Shown: positions 45,534 to 53,601 of the stretch, one piece after another
How the letters are laid out: every line of letters begins with the position of its first letter
Position numbering within the stretch: the first letter of the stretch is position 1
NCBI GenBank assembly: GCA_016926735.1
Contig: JAFGOA010000066.1
Coordinates: 36,675 to 100,674, forward strand
Length of the DNA: 64,000 nt
Direction: 5' to 3'
Source: Promethearchaeota archaeon
GTDB lineage: Archaea > Asgardarchaeota > Lokiarchaeia > Sigyniarchaeales > SOKP01
Translations under genes and position numbers: made by a program
Notes under the pieces: generated by a model
The model's input: only the letters and a program-made list of their open reading frames with translations
Told to the model about the DNA's origin: nothing
Databases searched by the model: none

Positions 45534-46327
45534 AATATTATACAATAGGTCAAATAGATACCATCGGAACTGAAAGCCCACATCAAAAGGAACTTAAAGA
45601 TATTAGCTTAAGAAAATCACCTCTATTTAAGAATTTAGATAAAAAATTAATTTCAAAAATTTCTTTAGAGAAAATTGGAGGCTATTTCAGTAAAATTGGA
45701 ATGGAAGAAGATTGGACAATTACTCTAAAATTTTTTCCAGAAGTGAATATCCATATATCTTATTTTTATTATGGAGATGAATTTGGAGATATCGAATCTG
45801 AACTTAAATATTTATTTTCTGGAGAACGATGTACTTGGATTCCTGGAGAAGATTTAGCTACTTATATAAGTATTGTCATGAATATGATTGAAAATCAAAT
45901 AAAAAATATAAAACCAGGTAAAAAAAATTATAATAAAAAATCAGAGTTATTGTTAAAGATTATTAAACAGCGATTATCTCTATTTAAACTATTAAAAGAC
46001 ATTGATCAAAAAGAGGTAGAATATTTTTTAGGGGCTACTATTGTAAAAAATCATGACTCTTGGACAATTATAAAAGAAATCTTTCCAGAAATCAATGTGG
46101 AAATTATCTATTTTATCAAGGAAGATAACATTGATGTACAATATTCAGGTAAAAATCTGGAGAATATAGATATGTATCATATAGAATTAATAGCAATATT
46201 TATTATAAACCATATTTTACGATTTACAGTTATTAAAAATCAGGAAAAAAAGCTTCCTAACATTGCTTATATGATGTTTTCTAGACTATTTTCAAAAGAA
46301 AAAGGATGGAATTATAGAAATATCTAA
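45530..46327 (+). CDS. Internally duplicated protein of unknown function
   Basis: A 265-residue soluble protein with two copies of one domain. Copy 1 (about 45-125) has DWTITLKFFPEVNIHISYFYYGDE. Copy 2 (about 160-240) has SWTIIKEIFPEINVEIIYFIKEDN. Each is followed by a long hydrophobic helix, and each is preceded by a short helix. The pattern faintly recalls DUF3786-type domains, but I cannot confirm it. There is no signal peptide. No Shine-Dalgarno is visible; a 15-codon ORF overlaps its start. Confidence 0.65.
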   Translation: MKYYTIGQIDTIGTESPHQKELKDISLRKSPLFKNLDKKLISKISLEKIGGYFSKIGMEEDWTITLKFFPEVNIHISYFYYGDEFGDIESELKYLFSGERCTWIPGEDLATYISIVMNMIENQIKNIKPGKKNYNKKSELLLKIIKQRLSLFKLLKDIDQKEVEYFLGATIVKNHDSWTIIKEIFPEINVEIIYFIKEDNIDVQYSGKNLENIDMYHIELIAIFIINHILRFTVIKNQEKKLPNIAYMMFSRLFSKEKGWNYRNI

Positions 46328-46388
46328 TTAAATCTATTCAAATCTCATTAAATTTTCTCAAATGCAATCTTTTGATAATATAGGATTT

Positions 46389-46952
46389 TTAAATTACAGT
46401 CCACAATTGAGCTCTACCTTTTTTACCAGTACGTTTTATTTTACGATCACTTTCTAAATCTGAAATTAGCTTCCATATTTCAGAGTTAGTAAGTTTAAAA
46501 TACTTTCTCAATTCTGGAGTTGACATTTCAGTATCATTTAGGATATTAACAATTAATCTTTTGACTTCTTCAACGGTATCATTATCAGAACTTGCAATTC
46601 CTTCTTCAATTTCATCCTCATTATCATCAGATTCCATCTCAAGCATTATTCGAGAAGCTATTTTATTTAAGTTTTTTATATTTGTTTCTATTCCTCTTGG
46701 TTTCATGAAAAGACAACATAATTCCAAATCTTTTGGAAAAGCTACAACATAAAAATTATCATATAATATCGCTCTTGGCTTTTTTCCAGCATTACCTCCA
46801 CGGAAAGACAAATAAAAATTGACAGCAAAATCATCTAGATTAACAAAATCATTTATATCATCAAATTTTTTCTTCCATTTTAGGAAAGGACCATTAATGA
46901 GATCAAATCCAACCAAAGCTACAGAAAACAATTCATTTTCATTAAAATTCAT
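46389..46952 (-). CDS. Longin-like domain plus winged helix protein, partner of the GTPase
   Basis: A 187-residue protein with two parts. Residues 1-105 look like a longin/roadblock-type domain: LFSVALVGFDLINGPFLKW, an ILYDNFYVVAFP strand pair and a C-terminal helix NLNKIASRIMLEME. An acidic linker follows, then a winged helix (about 125-187, with MSTPELRKYFKLTNSEIWKLI and a wing RTGKKGRAQLWTVI). Its ATG overlaps the stop of the GTPase gene (ATGA, 46949-46952). Longin and roadblock folds bind small GTPases in archaea and eukaryotes, so this is the likely cognate effector or regulator. The winged helix could connect the switch to DNA or to another protein. Confidence 0.78.
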   Translation of the reverse strand: MNFNENELFSVALVGFDLINGPFLKWKKKFDDINDFVNLDDFAVNFYLSFRGGNAGKKPRAILYDNFYVVAFPKDLELCCLFMKPRGIETNIKNLNKIASRIMLEMESDDNEDEIEEGIASSDNDTVEEVKRLIVNILNDTEMSTPELRKYFKLTNSEIWKLISDLESDRKIKRTGKKGRAQLWTVI

Positions 46953-47479
46953 TCCATTAACCTCTTTCTTTTGATTACTTTATTTAATTCTTTTTCAATT
47001 ACTTGCATTAACTGTGCTCGTTCATCAGAATTAATCGCTGTTAAACCAATTGTTTTTGTATGAAGTACATCTTGTACTCGCTTAAAATGCATTCTACCAT
47101 CTTTCTTACATAAATCTTGTTTATTAGCAATTGCTATTATTGGACAATCATCAATCATTAAATCTTTCGCCTCATCAATAAGTTGTCTTGAATTTAAAAC
47201 ATTTTTAGGAGTAGAATCAGTTACAATAAAAATTAGATCAGAACCAACAATAAAATCTTTCATATACGTTCTAAGATATTGTGTTTGACCGCCAAAATCC
47301 CAAACTTTTAAATTGAATCCACCGAATTTAACAGATCTTAGGTCAAATCCTGCAGTCGGAATGTATTTTTTTATAATTTCTTTTTCGGTTAACATTTTTA
47401 CCATCGTTGTCTTGCCAACTGCGGGAAACCCAATAATAGATACTTTAACTGAATTATTAAAACAAGATGTGTTTAACAT
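46949..47479 (-). CDS. Arf-like small GTPase
   Basis: A 176-residue Ras-superfamily GTPase. G1 is GFPAVGKT (17-24), G2 Thr42 in PTAGFD, G3 WDFGGQ (60-65, with the catalytic Gln), and G4 NKQD (119-122). The order and the WDFGGQ/PT-GF pairing match the Arf/Sar branch. The N-terminus lacks a Gly2 myristoylation site and an amphipathic helix, so it is probably cytosolic. Asgard genomes carry many such GTPases. The overlapping longin/winged-helix gene downstream makes a switch-plus-partner module. The promoter should lie in the gap to the divergent gene at 47668. Confidence 0.93.
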   Translation of the reverse strand: MLNTSCFNNSVKVSIIGFPAVGKTTMVKMLTEKEIIKKYIPTAGFDLRSVKFGGFNLKVWDFGGQTQYLRTYMKDFIVGSDLIFIVTDSTPKNVLNSRQLIDEAKDLMIDDCPIIAIANKQDLCKKDGRMHFKRVQDVLHTKTIGLTAINSDERAQLMQVIEKELNKVIKRKRLME

Positions 47480-47667
47480 GATTATATCTAAATGTAATAA
47501 TTTAACTAATAGAAGTAATATATTTTAAAATAAAAAAAAAGAGTAATACCTTGGTGATATATAAATTATGTATTTAAAAATTATTATATCTCTATAGTTA
47601 GAAAAATCATTCTTTTTTTTTTTGAAAGTAAAATTAAAAAGTATTTAGAGATAAAATATCAATATCT

Positions 47668-48483
47668 ATGGAAAAAATGAATCAAAGAAATTTAGAGACA
47701 AGTTTTAAAAAAATTATTCTAGATGGGTTAAAACTGTTTAAAAAAACTTATTTTAAAATAATACCTATATTTGTCTTATTTAGTGTAATAGGTATTATTT
47801 TTAAAGTAATAACTTTAACAGAAATAAATTATAAACTAGCTATATTGAAAGAATCTTCAAGTACTAATACACCTGAATTCTTTTTATTATATATTGGAGC
47901 GATTATTATTGAATTTATAATAGTAAATTTCTTTTTAATTTTAACTCTTTCAATACTTTCGCTATATTTATTAAAATGCTATAGAAAAGAAGAATCTGGT
48001 TTGATAACCAGCTTTAAAAAAGTAATTAACAAAAAATTAGTTCTAATTCTTTTATTTTTAGGTCTATTTTTACCAATTACATTCTTATTAGTTTTACCTG
48101 GATTATTAATTTATAAATACTATATTTTTTCTATTTTTACAGTAAACACCCCTAATGCAAAAAAACCATTTACACAAGCAAAAGACATATCAAGTGGTAA
48201 TTTTTTCAGAATTTTGATAATTTTCCTTATAAATATTATAATTATTTTCTCTGGTAACCCAATTAGCAATTTATTTTTCTATGATTTCTATGAATCATTA
48301 ATAATTTCCAGAAATTATGGATTATTATTAATTTACTTTTTTGTATGTAATCTTTTAGGTATTTTATTATCACCACTAATAGCATGTCTGCTTACATCCT
48401 TATTTTCTAATTCTTTTGAAATTTATAAAAAAGAAAAAAAAGAACAAAAACCAATTTTAAATAAAGATTATCAAAAAAGATAA
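47668..48483 (+). CDS. Polytopic membrane protein, unknown
   Basis: A 271-residue protein with about six hydrophobic segments (about 29-49, 70-104, 125-155, 180-200, 220-245). An amphipathic N-terminal helix (GLKLFKKTYFKIIP) and a Lys-rich C-terminal tail probably face the cytosol. The layout resembles the broad DUF975/YciC-like class of membrane proteins, but this is not certain. It is divergent from the GTPase pair. Confidence 0.65.
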   Translation: MEKMNQRNLETSFKKIILDGLKLFKKTYFKIIPIFVLFSVIGIIFKVITLTEINYKLAILKESSSTNTPEFFLLYIGAIIIEFIIVNFFLILTLSILSLYLLKCYRKEESGLITSFKKVINKKLVLILLFLGLFLPITFLLVLPGLLIYKYYIFSIFTVNTPNAKKPFTQAKDISSGNFFRILIIFLINIIIIFSGNPISNLFFYDFYESLIISRNYGLLLIYFFVCNLLGILLSPLIACLLTSLFSNSFEIYKKEKKEQKPILNKDYQKR

Positions 48484-48604
48484 CAAAATTAAAGATATTT
48501 TTATAGAATTTAATCTAAACTTATCAAATATTAAGAAAAAAATCAAAATCTTTCTTTTTCTTATAGATAAAAATAAATTATTGATTTAATTTAATGGATT
48601 TGAG

Positions 48605-49396
48605 ATGAAAATAGATTTTGAAAAAAAAATTGAAATCACCAAAGAAGATATAAATAATCCTATTGTTTTAATTGGATGGCCAGGAATTGCATTAGTAGGA
48701 AAATTAGCAATCAGTTCAATTAAGGATTCAATTGGAGCAGAATTATTATACAATATTAAATATTTTGATTTTCCTCCAAAAAGTTTTGTTGAAAAAGGAT
48801 TTTTAGACATTCCCACAGCGAAGCTTTATTATAAAAAACGAGAATCTGGAGATATATTTATTCTAACAGGAGATTATCAACCTCAAACACCGGCAGGAGT
48901 ATTTGATTTTTCTCAAAAATTTTGTGAAAAAATGAAGGAAATAACAGATAATAAGATTAAAATGTATATAAGTACTGGTGCAATGGTCTCAGATAAAATT
49001 ATTGAGAAAAAAGTTCCCGATATCTATGTTTGTGGCACTGATAAAGAAATTGTTAATTCATTTTTAGAACATGAAAATACTCTTTTAATGGAAAATGGTG
49101 TAATAGCTGGTGCAAATGGCATTTTACCCGCATGGGCAGGGAACAATAATTTTGGCCCAGGTATATGTTTATTAGCAGAAACTTTACCTATACAAATGAT
49201 AAATGTAGATCCAAAAGCATCAAAAGCTTTAGTTACTCTTTTAAAAGATTATTTCAAACTTGATATGGATTATTCAGAATTGGACAAACAAATTAAGGAA
49301 ATGGAAGAAATGCTTGAGAAATTTAATGAACAAGCAAATTACTTTCCACAAGGTATACCACCAAAAAAAGAGCATGAAGATTCATATTTTCGTTAG
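48605..49396 (+). CDS. PAC2 family protein (proteasome-assembly-chaperone-like)
   Basis: A 263-residue protein of the PAC2 superfamily, recognisable from NPIVLIGWPGIALVGKLA at residues ~19-36, FILTGDYQPQTPAGVFDFS, the later ENGVIAGANGILPAW and LLAETLP. The C-terminal ~40 residues form a charged helix (LDKQIKEMEEMLEKFNEQ) usual in archaeal members. Eukaryotic PAC2 helps assemble the proteasome core; archaeal homologs are presumed to act on proteasome alpha subunits. No proteasome gene is in the window. Confidence 0.88.
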   Translation: MKIDFEKKIEITKEDINNPIVLIGWPGIALVGKLAISSIKDSIGAELLYNIKYFDFPPKSFVEKGFLDIPTAKLYYKKRESGDIFILTGDYQPQTPAGVFDFSQKFCEKMKEITDNKIKMYISTGAMVSDKIIEKKVPDIYVCGTDKEIVNSFLEHENTLLMENGVIAGANGILPAWAGNNNFGPGICLLAETLPIQMINVDPKASKALVTLLKDYFKLDMDYSELDKQIKEMEEMLEKFNEQANYFPQGIPPKKEHEDSYFR

Positions 49397-49459
49397 ATTT
49401 AAAGAGATTTAATAATAAAAAGGAAAGAAAAGAATTATTAATTATATTAGTATAAAATT

Positions 49460-50347
49460 TCATAATTTTTTAATAATTATATCAAATTCTGAATTTATAC
49501 CTAGTTTCTCTGCTTTTTTTAGAATATATTCCTTTCTTTTAGTATATTTAATATGTAAAAGAGATAAAACCGGAATGAATAATCCAGTTATTATAAATGG
49601 CATTGAAGTCCATAAAGCGATCGTTCCATAAGTAGCTAAAGGATTACTAAAACCTATTGCTGTTATTAAATTGCTATGAAATTGATAAAAAGTAAAAATT
49701 ACAGAAATCCCAGCATATCCTCTAATAACATTAAGAATCCAAGACCCTACATTTTGAACATGAGTATTTTTCTCTTTTTCTTTATTTCTTATGAATATAA
49801 TACCCGAGTCAATTAAAAAATATATAGCAGTAAAAATTGCTACGGAAATAATTGCAGTAATACCAATTAATGGGATCAATGTCATCATAGTGATAACTGC
49901 ATTATTTGTAGAACCTAACATAGAGGGTTTTATAAAGAATTCTCTTATAGTAGGAATCTCAGCTAATATTAAGGATAAATTTATGCAAAATAGAGCTGGA
50001 AAAAAAATTCTTAAGAAATTTAATTTAATTGCTCTATTTTCTTGACAATTTTCAATACCATATTCATACTTTGATTTGTAAATAGTTCTATGTAATCTAA
50101 GAAAAAAAGGTGAAATAATATATGCAATAAAAAACCCAATAAATGGTGCTGTAAAATATAGTATTGAAAAGAGATCTATATCCAAAAAGAGGTCATGAAA
50201 TAGAGAAAAGCGATATATATCATTTGATGGTAAAAAAATACCAAAAATTATGCCATTTATTAATAAAATTGCTCCAATTATTAAATAAATAAAAATCCAT
50301 TTTACTTCTTTAGAGATTGTCATGTTATTAAAACCATTATAATTCAT
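49460..50347 (-). CDS. Polytopic membrane protein, unknown
   Basis: A 295-residue protein with about seven hydrophobic segments (about 15-37, 58-82, 110-131, 150-183, 200-225, 232-262) and a basic cytosolic tail with KRKEYILKKAEKLG. No family was recognised. A second ATG eight codons in (MTISKEVK) is an equally possible start. It is convergent with the PAC2 gene. Confidence 0.65.
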   Translation of the reverse strand: MNYNGFNNMTISKEVKWIFIYLIIGAILLINGIIFGIFLPSNDIYRFSLFHDLFLDIDLFSILYFTAPFIGFFIAYIISPFFLRLHRTIYKSKYEYGIENCQENRAIKLNFLRIFFPALFCINLSLILAEIPTIREFFIKPSMLGSTNNAVITMMTLIPLIGITAIISVAIFTAIYFLIDSGIIFIRNKEKEKNTHVQNVGSWILNVIRGYAGISVIFTFYQFHSNLITAIGFSNPLATYGTIALWTSMPFIITGLFIPVLSLLHIKYTKRKEYILKKAEKLGINSEFDIIIKKL

Positions 50348-50384
50348 AATGTTCTATTAAGAATTGTATATAATTTTAATGATA

Positions 50385-50654
50385 TCAACAAATTATAACA
50401 ATTCGTGGCGATAACACCATCGCCTCTATTCCCTTACCAATAAAGGTTTTGGGAACTACTTTTCTTAGGATATTTATTGCAGCATTCATATCCTCATTGA
50501 TTTTAATCTCTTTCCTTGATTTAGATTAACCTCGTTTGATTCATTTATCTATATATCTATCATGCTTCCCTATTGGTTCATTATCGCCTCTCCAGTTTTC
50601 ATACTTTATATCTAATTTTTTATAAGTATTTATATGTTTGACCCCTTTAATTTT
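50385..50654 (-). pseudogene. Degraded C-terminal fragment of an IS200/IS605-type TnpB (OrfB)
   Basis: Reading the minus strand from 50654 to 50385 in one frame gives the end of a TnpB/OrfB protein: YENWRGDNEPIGKHDRYIDK, a TGA, IKRG, a TAA, then KSRKEIKINEDMNAAINI and LRKVVPKTFIGKGIEAMV. The IN-D-NAA-NIL-RKV pattern is the conserved C-terminal part of this family. There are two internal stops, no start and no N-terminal two-thirds. No tnpA or element ends are recognisable. GC content is slightly higher than in the surroundings. This is a relic of an insertion. Confidence 0.8.
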
Positions 50655-50754
50655 CTATATTATTGATTTTTTAAGTAGTTAGAAAAAGGTTATTATTAAT
50701 AAATATTAGCTAAACTTCATTAAAATGATTATTTTTAGGAATTTAATCTGATTT

Positions 50755-51624
50755 TTAAAGAAAATTATAACCTTTGATTATATCCTCAGCTTTATTGATA
50801 ATCATATCTTCTATAAATTCTTTAATTGAAATTATTTTATCACAATGACCAGCAGCCATAGATGGACCCAATGATTCTTTTAAAGAATTATAGAATGTTT
50901 TTTTATGAAATTTCTCATCAAATATATTTTGTTTTATTATTTTTTTTTTCCAATAATCTGAAGCAAGACTTTCCTTTGTTGCCATAATTGCCGTTCCAAA
51001 ACAAACTGCATCTGCACCCATAAAAAGAGCACCTAAAAATCCCCTTGCATCTCCAATTCCTCCCGCAGCAATAATAGGTACATTTAATAACTTTTTCCCC
51101 ATCGTTATGTTGACAAGAGTAATATTCTGATACGGATTTTTAAAACCAGTTCCTTCCATTCCTACAAGGGTTATTGCATCTACTCCTGCCTTTTCTGCAG
51201 ATTGTGCATGTTTTATTGTAGAACATTTATGAAACCAAAAACATTTAGCCTCATGAATTTTCTTTCCTAATAGTTTTGCACTATAAGCCGAAGTTGTGAA
51301 AATTTTTACTCCTTTTCTAATTGCTGCGTCTAAATAATCTAAATATGAATGCTCAACTCTTCCAACACTTTTAATATTTTGATTAGAACTAGGAGGTGAT
51401 ATCGTAAAATTAATTCCCCAAGGTCTATTTGTTAAATTATTTACTTTATCAATTTCATTCTCAAACTCATCAACTGTTTTAAAATTTATTGCAGTTAATA
51501 TACCCAAGCCTCCAGCATTTGAGAATGCAGCAGTAAATTCTGCTTTACCAATTGTAGTAAATGCACCCATAATTATTGGATACTCAATTTTTAACATTTC
51601 AGTTATTTTAGTTTGCCATTTCAC
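50755..51624 (-). CDS. Nitronate monooxygenase-like FMN enzyme
   Basis: A 289-residue TIM-barrel flavoprotein of the nitronate monooxygenase/2-nitropropane dioxygenase family. It has EYPIIMGAFTTIG, AFSNAGGLGILTA, DAITLVGMEGTGFKN, PIIAAGGIGDARGFLGALFMGADAV and a C-terminal AGHCDKI element. The GMEGTGF segment replaces the His-containing active-site loop (often GGH) of true nitronate monooxygenases, so the reaction may differ; related proteins include FabK-type enoyl reductases and NADH:quinone reductases. It is slightly short for the family but appears complete. Confidence 0.85.
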   Translation of the reverse strand: MKWQTKITEMLKIEYPIIMGAFTTIGKAEFTAAFSNAGGLGILTAINFKTVDEFENEIDKVNNLTNRPWGINFTISPPSSNQNIKSVGRVEHSYLDYLDAAIRKGVKIFTTSAYSAKLLGKKIHEAKCFWFHKCSTIKHAQSAEKAGVDAITLVGMEGTGFKNPYQNITLVNITMGKKLLNVPIIAAGGIGDARGFLGALFMGADAVCFGTAIMATKESLASDYWKKKIIKQNIFDEKFHKKTFYNSLKESLGPSMAAGHCDKIISIKEFIEDMIINKAEDIIKGYNFL

Positions 51625-51827
51625 TATAGATTACTCCTTATTTTTCAAATAAAGTGAATTTAAACATATTAAAACCTTATTTATAATTTATAAAATTCTT
51701 TATGAAATATTTACTTTCTATCATTTACATCCTCAGATTTTACCTCAAAAAACAAAAAAGATATAATATTTATCATTTTTTTAATTTTTAAACATTTTAT
51801 TCTCAAATAACAAAATTTTTATAAAAA

Positions 51828-52736
51828 TTGCAAGAAAAAAGGAAAAAAATCAAGGAGATCAATTTAAATTCCAATTTTAATCAATTAAATGAAAAATCAA
51901 GGAATTATATAGAGGACGTATTAATATTAATTAAAAAAATTATAGGATTTGAGGATTTATATAGTATTATAGTGTTTGGTAGCCAGATTCTTGGTAAGGA
52001 GGAAGATTCCCCTATATCTGATTGTGATCTTTTACTGATATTTAATGATGATACTCAGAAAACAAAACTGAAATCATTAGAAAAATATTTGATCTCTTTG
52101 GAGATAAAACATAATTATCAAGAATTTAATCATAATTTCATAAAAAAAGTTTTATTTTCGCTCCATTATTCTACTGGAATGTTTAAAAGTCATTTTATAA
52201 CAAAAAGGAAATATTGTGAAAAAGCTATTTTTCATAAAATTTTTAGAGTTAATAGATTATTTAGTTTTCTTTTTGCGCCAGAAAGAATTGTATTAAACAG
52301 TGTTATTAATAATCATAAGGAATTATATGGTCCTTCTTTAAATGAATTAATAATAAAAGACCGGATTCCAAATCATTATGATGTATTAAAAAATCTTATT
52401 ATGACATTATTAATATCTTTTTTTGCAATTGCAATACTTCCTTTTAAAAAGCTTAACGCAATGAAATATCAACTAGAGGCAATTAAATGGTCTTTAAGAG
52501 CTTCTAACTATTATCTTTATAAAGATTCAAAATCCTTGAAATTAATAATTAATCAATTTCTAGATAATGAAAATCTTAAAAAAAAAAAGAATCACAGGAT
52601 CTTTTTCAACATCTTTCTTGATCTGAGAAATAAAATCAAGAAAAACATTAATTTTATGCTCAAATCTCCTTTAGAAATTTTTAATATTCATAAAAATGCT
52701 TTCCATTATAAAAATTTATATAAAGATAAGAAATAA
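51828..52736 (+). CDS. Nucleotidyltransferase-fold protein
   Basis: A 302-residue protein starting at TTG. Residues ~40-75 carry the nucleotidyltransferase signature: FGSQILG (Gly-Ser about 51-52), then SDCDLLLIF with two Asp in D-x-D spacing, the metal-binding pair of the DNA polymerase beta-like superfamily. The rest is helical with one hydrophobic stretch (LIMTLLISFFAIAIL, ~200-215) and a basic Lys/Asn-rich end. Members transfer nucleotides to proteins, RNA or antibiotics; the target is not evident. No adjacent HEPN gene of the usual minimal nucleotidyltransferase pair is seen. Confidence 0.7.
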   Translation: MQEKRKKIKEINLNSNFNQLNEKSRNYIEDVLILIKKIIGFEDLYSIIVFGSQILGKEEDSPISDCDLLLIFNDDTQKTKLKSLEKYLISLEIKHNYQEFNHNFIKKVLFSLHYSTGMFKSHFITKRKYCEKAIFHKIFRVNRLFSFLFAPERIVLNSVINNHKELYGPSLNELIIKDRIPNHYDVLKNLIMTLLISFFAIAILPFKKLNAMKYQLEAIKWSLRASNYYLYKDSKSLKLIINQFLDNENLKKKKNHRIFFNIFLDLRNKIKKNINFMLKSPLEIFNIHKNAFHYKNLYKDKK

Positions 52737-53239
52737 GAAGATTTGTTTGTAGCAATAATAAAAAGGAGAAATAGAAAAAGAAGGAAATAACCGTCAAAAT
52801 TTTTAAAAGAAATGAAATGTCGGTATATGTTTTAGATATTATAAATAAGGCGGACTAATTTTTAGTTCCTTCTTTTTCAATATCATTATTTGATATATAA
52901 TTTAATAAAAATAAATATAAATTTAATGTAAATAAACTATTGAGTACTATTTTCTATTATATAGTATTATCCATTTAATATCTTTAAGAATTTATCTCAA
53001 ATCAAATTATTGTTAATCAAAATAGATTCAAAATTACTCATCATCAATTGATAATCTAAATTTGAATTATTAAATTCAGTAACAGGATGTCATAAAAATT
53101 GTATTTTTTTTTTAATCTTAATAATTTTTCTTGTTTTTCATAGTACAATAGAAGATTACGATAAATTTTTATATCAAACATACTTTCTCAAACCATAGGA
53201 ATATAATCAATTTATTGTAGTCTAATTTTACTTTAAAAG
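52737..53239. other. Intergenic region, no gene seen
   Basis: About 500 nt, AT-rich with a few slightly GC-richer words near 52790-52860 but no open frame longer than about 15 codons with a plausible ribosome site. No tRNA-like or repeated structure was found. Confidence 0.5.
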
Positions 53240-53554
53240 GTGTTAAAAATAAGCGATTGTTACGATAAAATATTGAAACATTATTATGAAAAACTAAAAG
53301 ATAATTATTTTGAAATTAATGATGAGACATGGATATATAATGCAAATTACTTAAGAGAACTAATTAATAAGCTAGATAAAAAAATAAATAATTATGAGAA
53401 GATAAAGAATTGTTTACTTTTATTGATAAATTTATGTTTTGGTGTTGATGAGCCAGTTTATTTTGGAACTCAAGGGAAATCATCAGAAGACCTCACAAAT
53501 TCAGAAAAAGAGGATTATAAAACATTATTGAAAGAAGAAATTTTATTATGTTAA
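53240..53554 (+). CDS. Small helical hypothetical protein
   Basis: A 104-residue frame starting at GTG, predicted to be largely helical (residues 1-70), then a short loop with FGVDEPVYFGTQG. No known domain. No clear Shine-Dalgarno; the residue composition is compatible with a real soluble protein. It is convergent with the MFS gene. Confidence 0.45.
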   Translation: MLKISDCYDKILKHYYEKLKDNYFEINDETWIYNANYLRELINKLDKKINNYEKIKNCLLLLINLCFGVDEPVYFGTQGKSSEDLTNSEKEDYKTLLKEEILLC

Positions 53555-53601
53555 CTTTTTTATATACTTTCATTTTCATTAAAAAAAAGTCTAAAATTTG
53601 T

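Noticed and set aside
46949-47479. SRP-receptor beta or Rag-type GTPase
   Set aside because: The WDFGGQ and PT-GF motifs plus the short length fit the Arf branch best, and no Rag C-terminal roadblock domain is attached.
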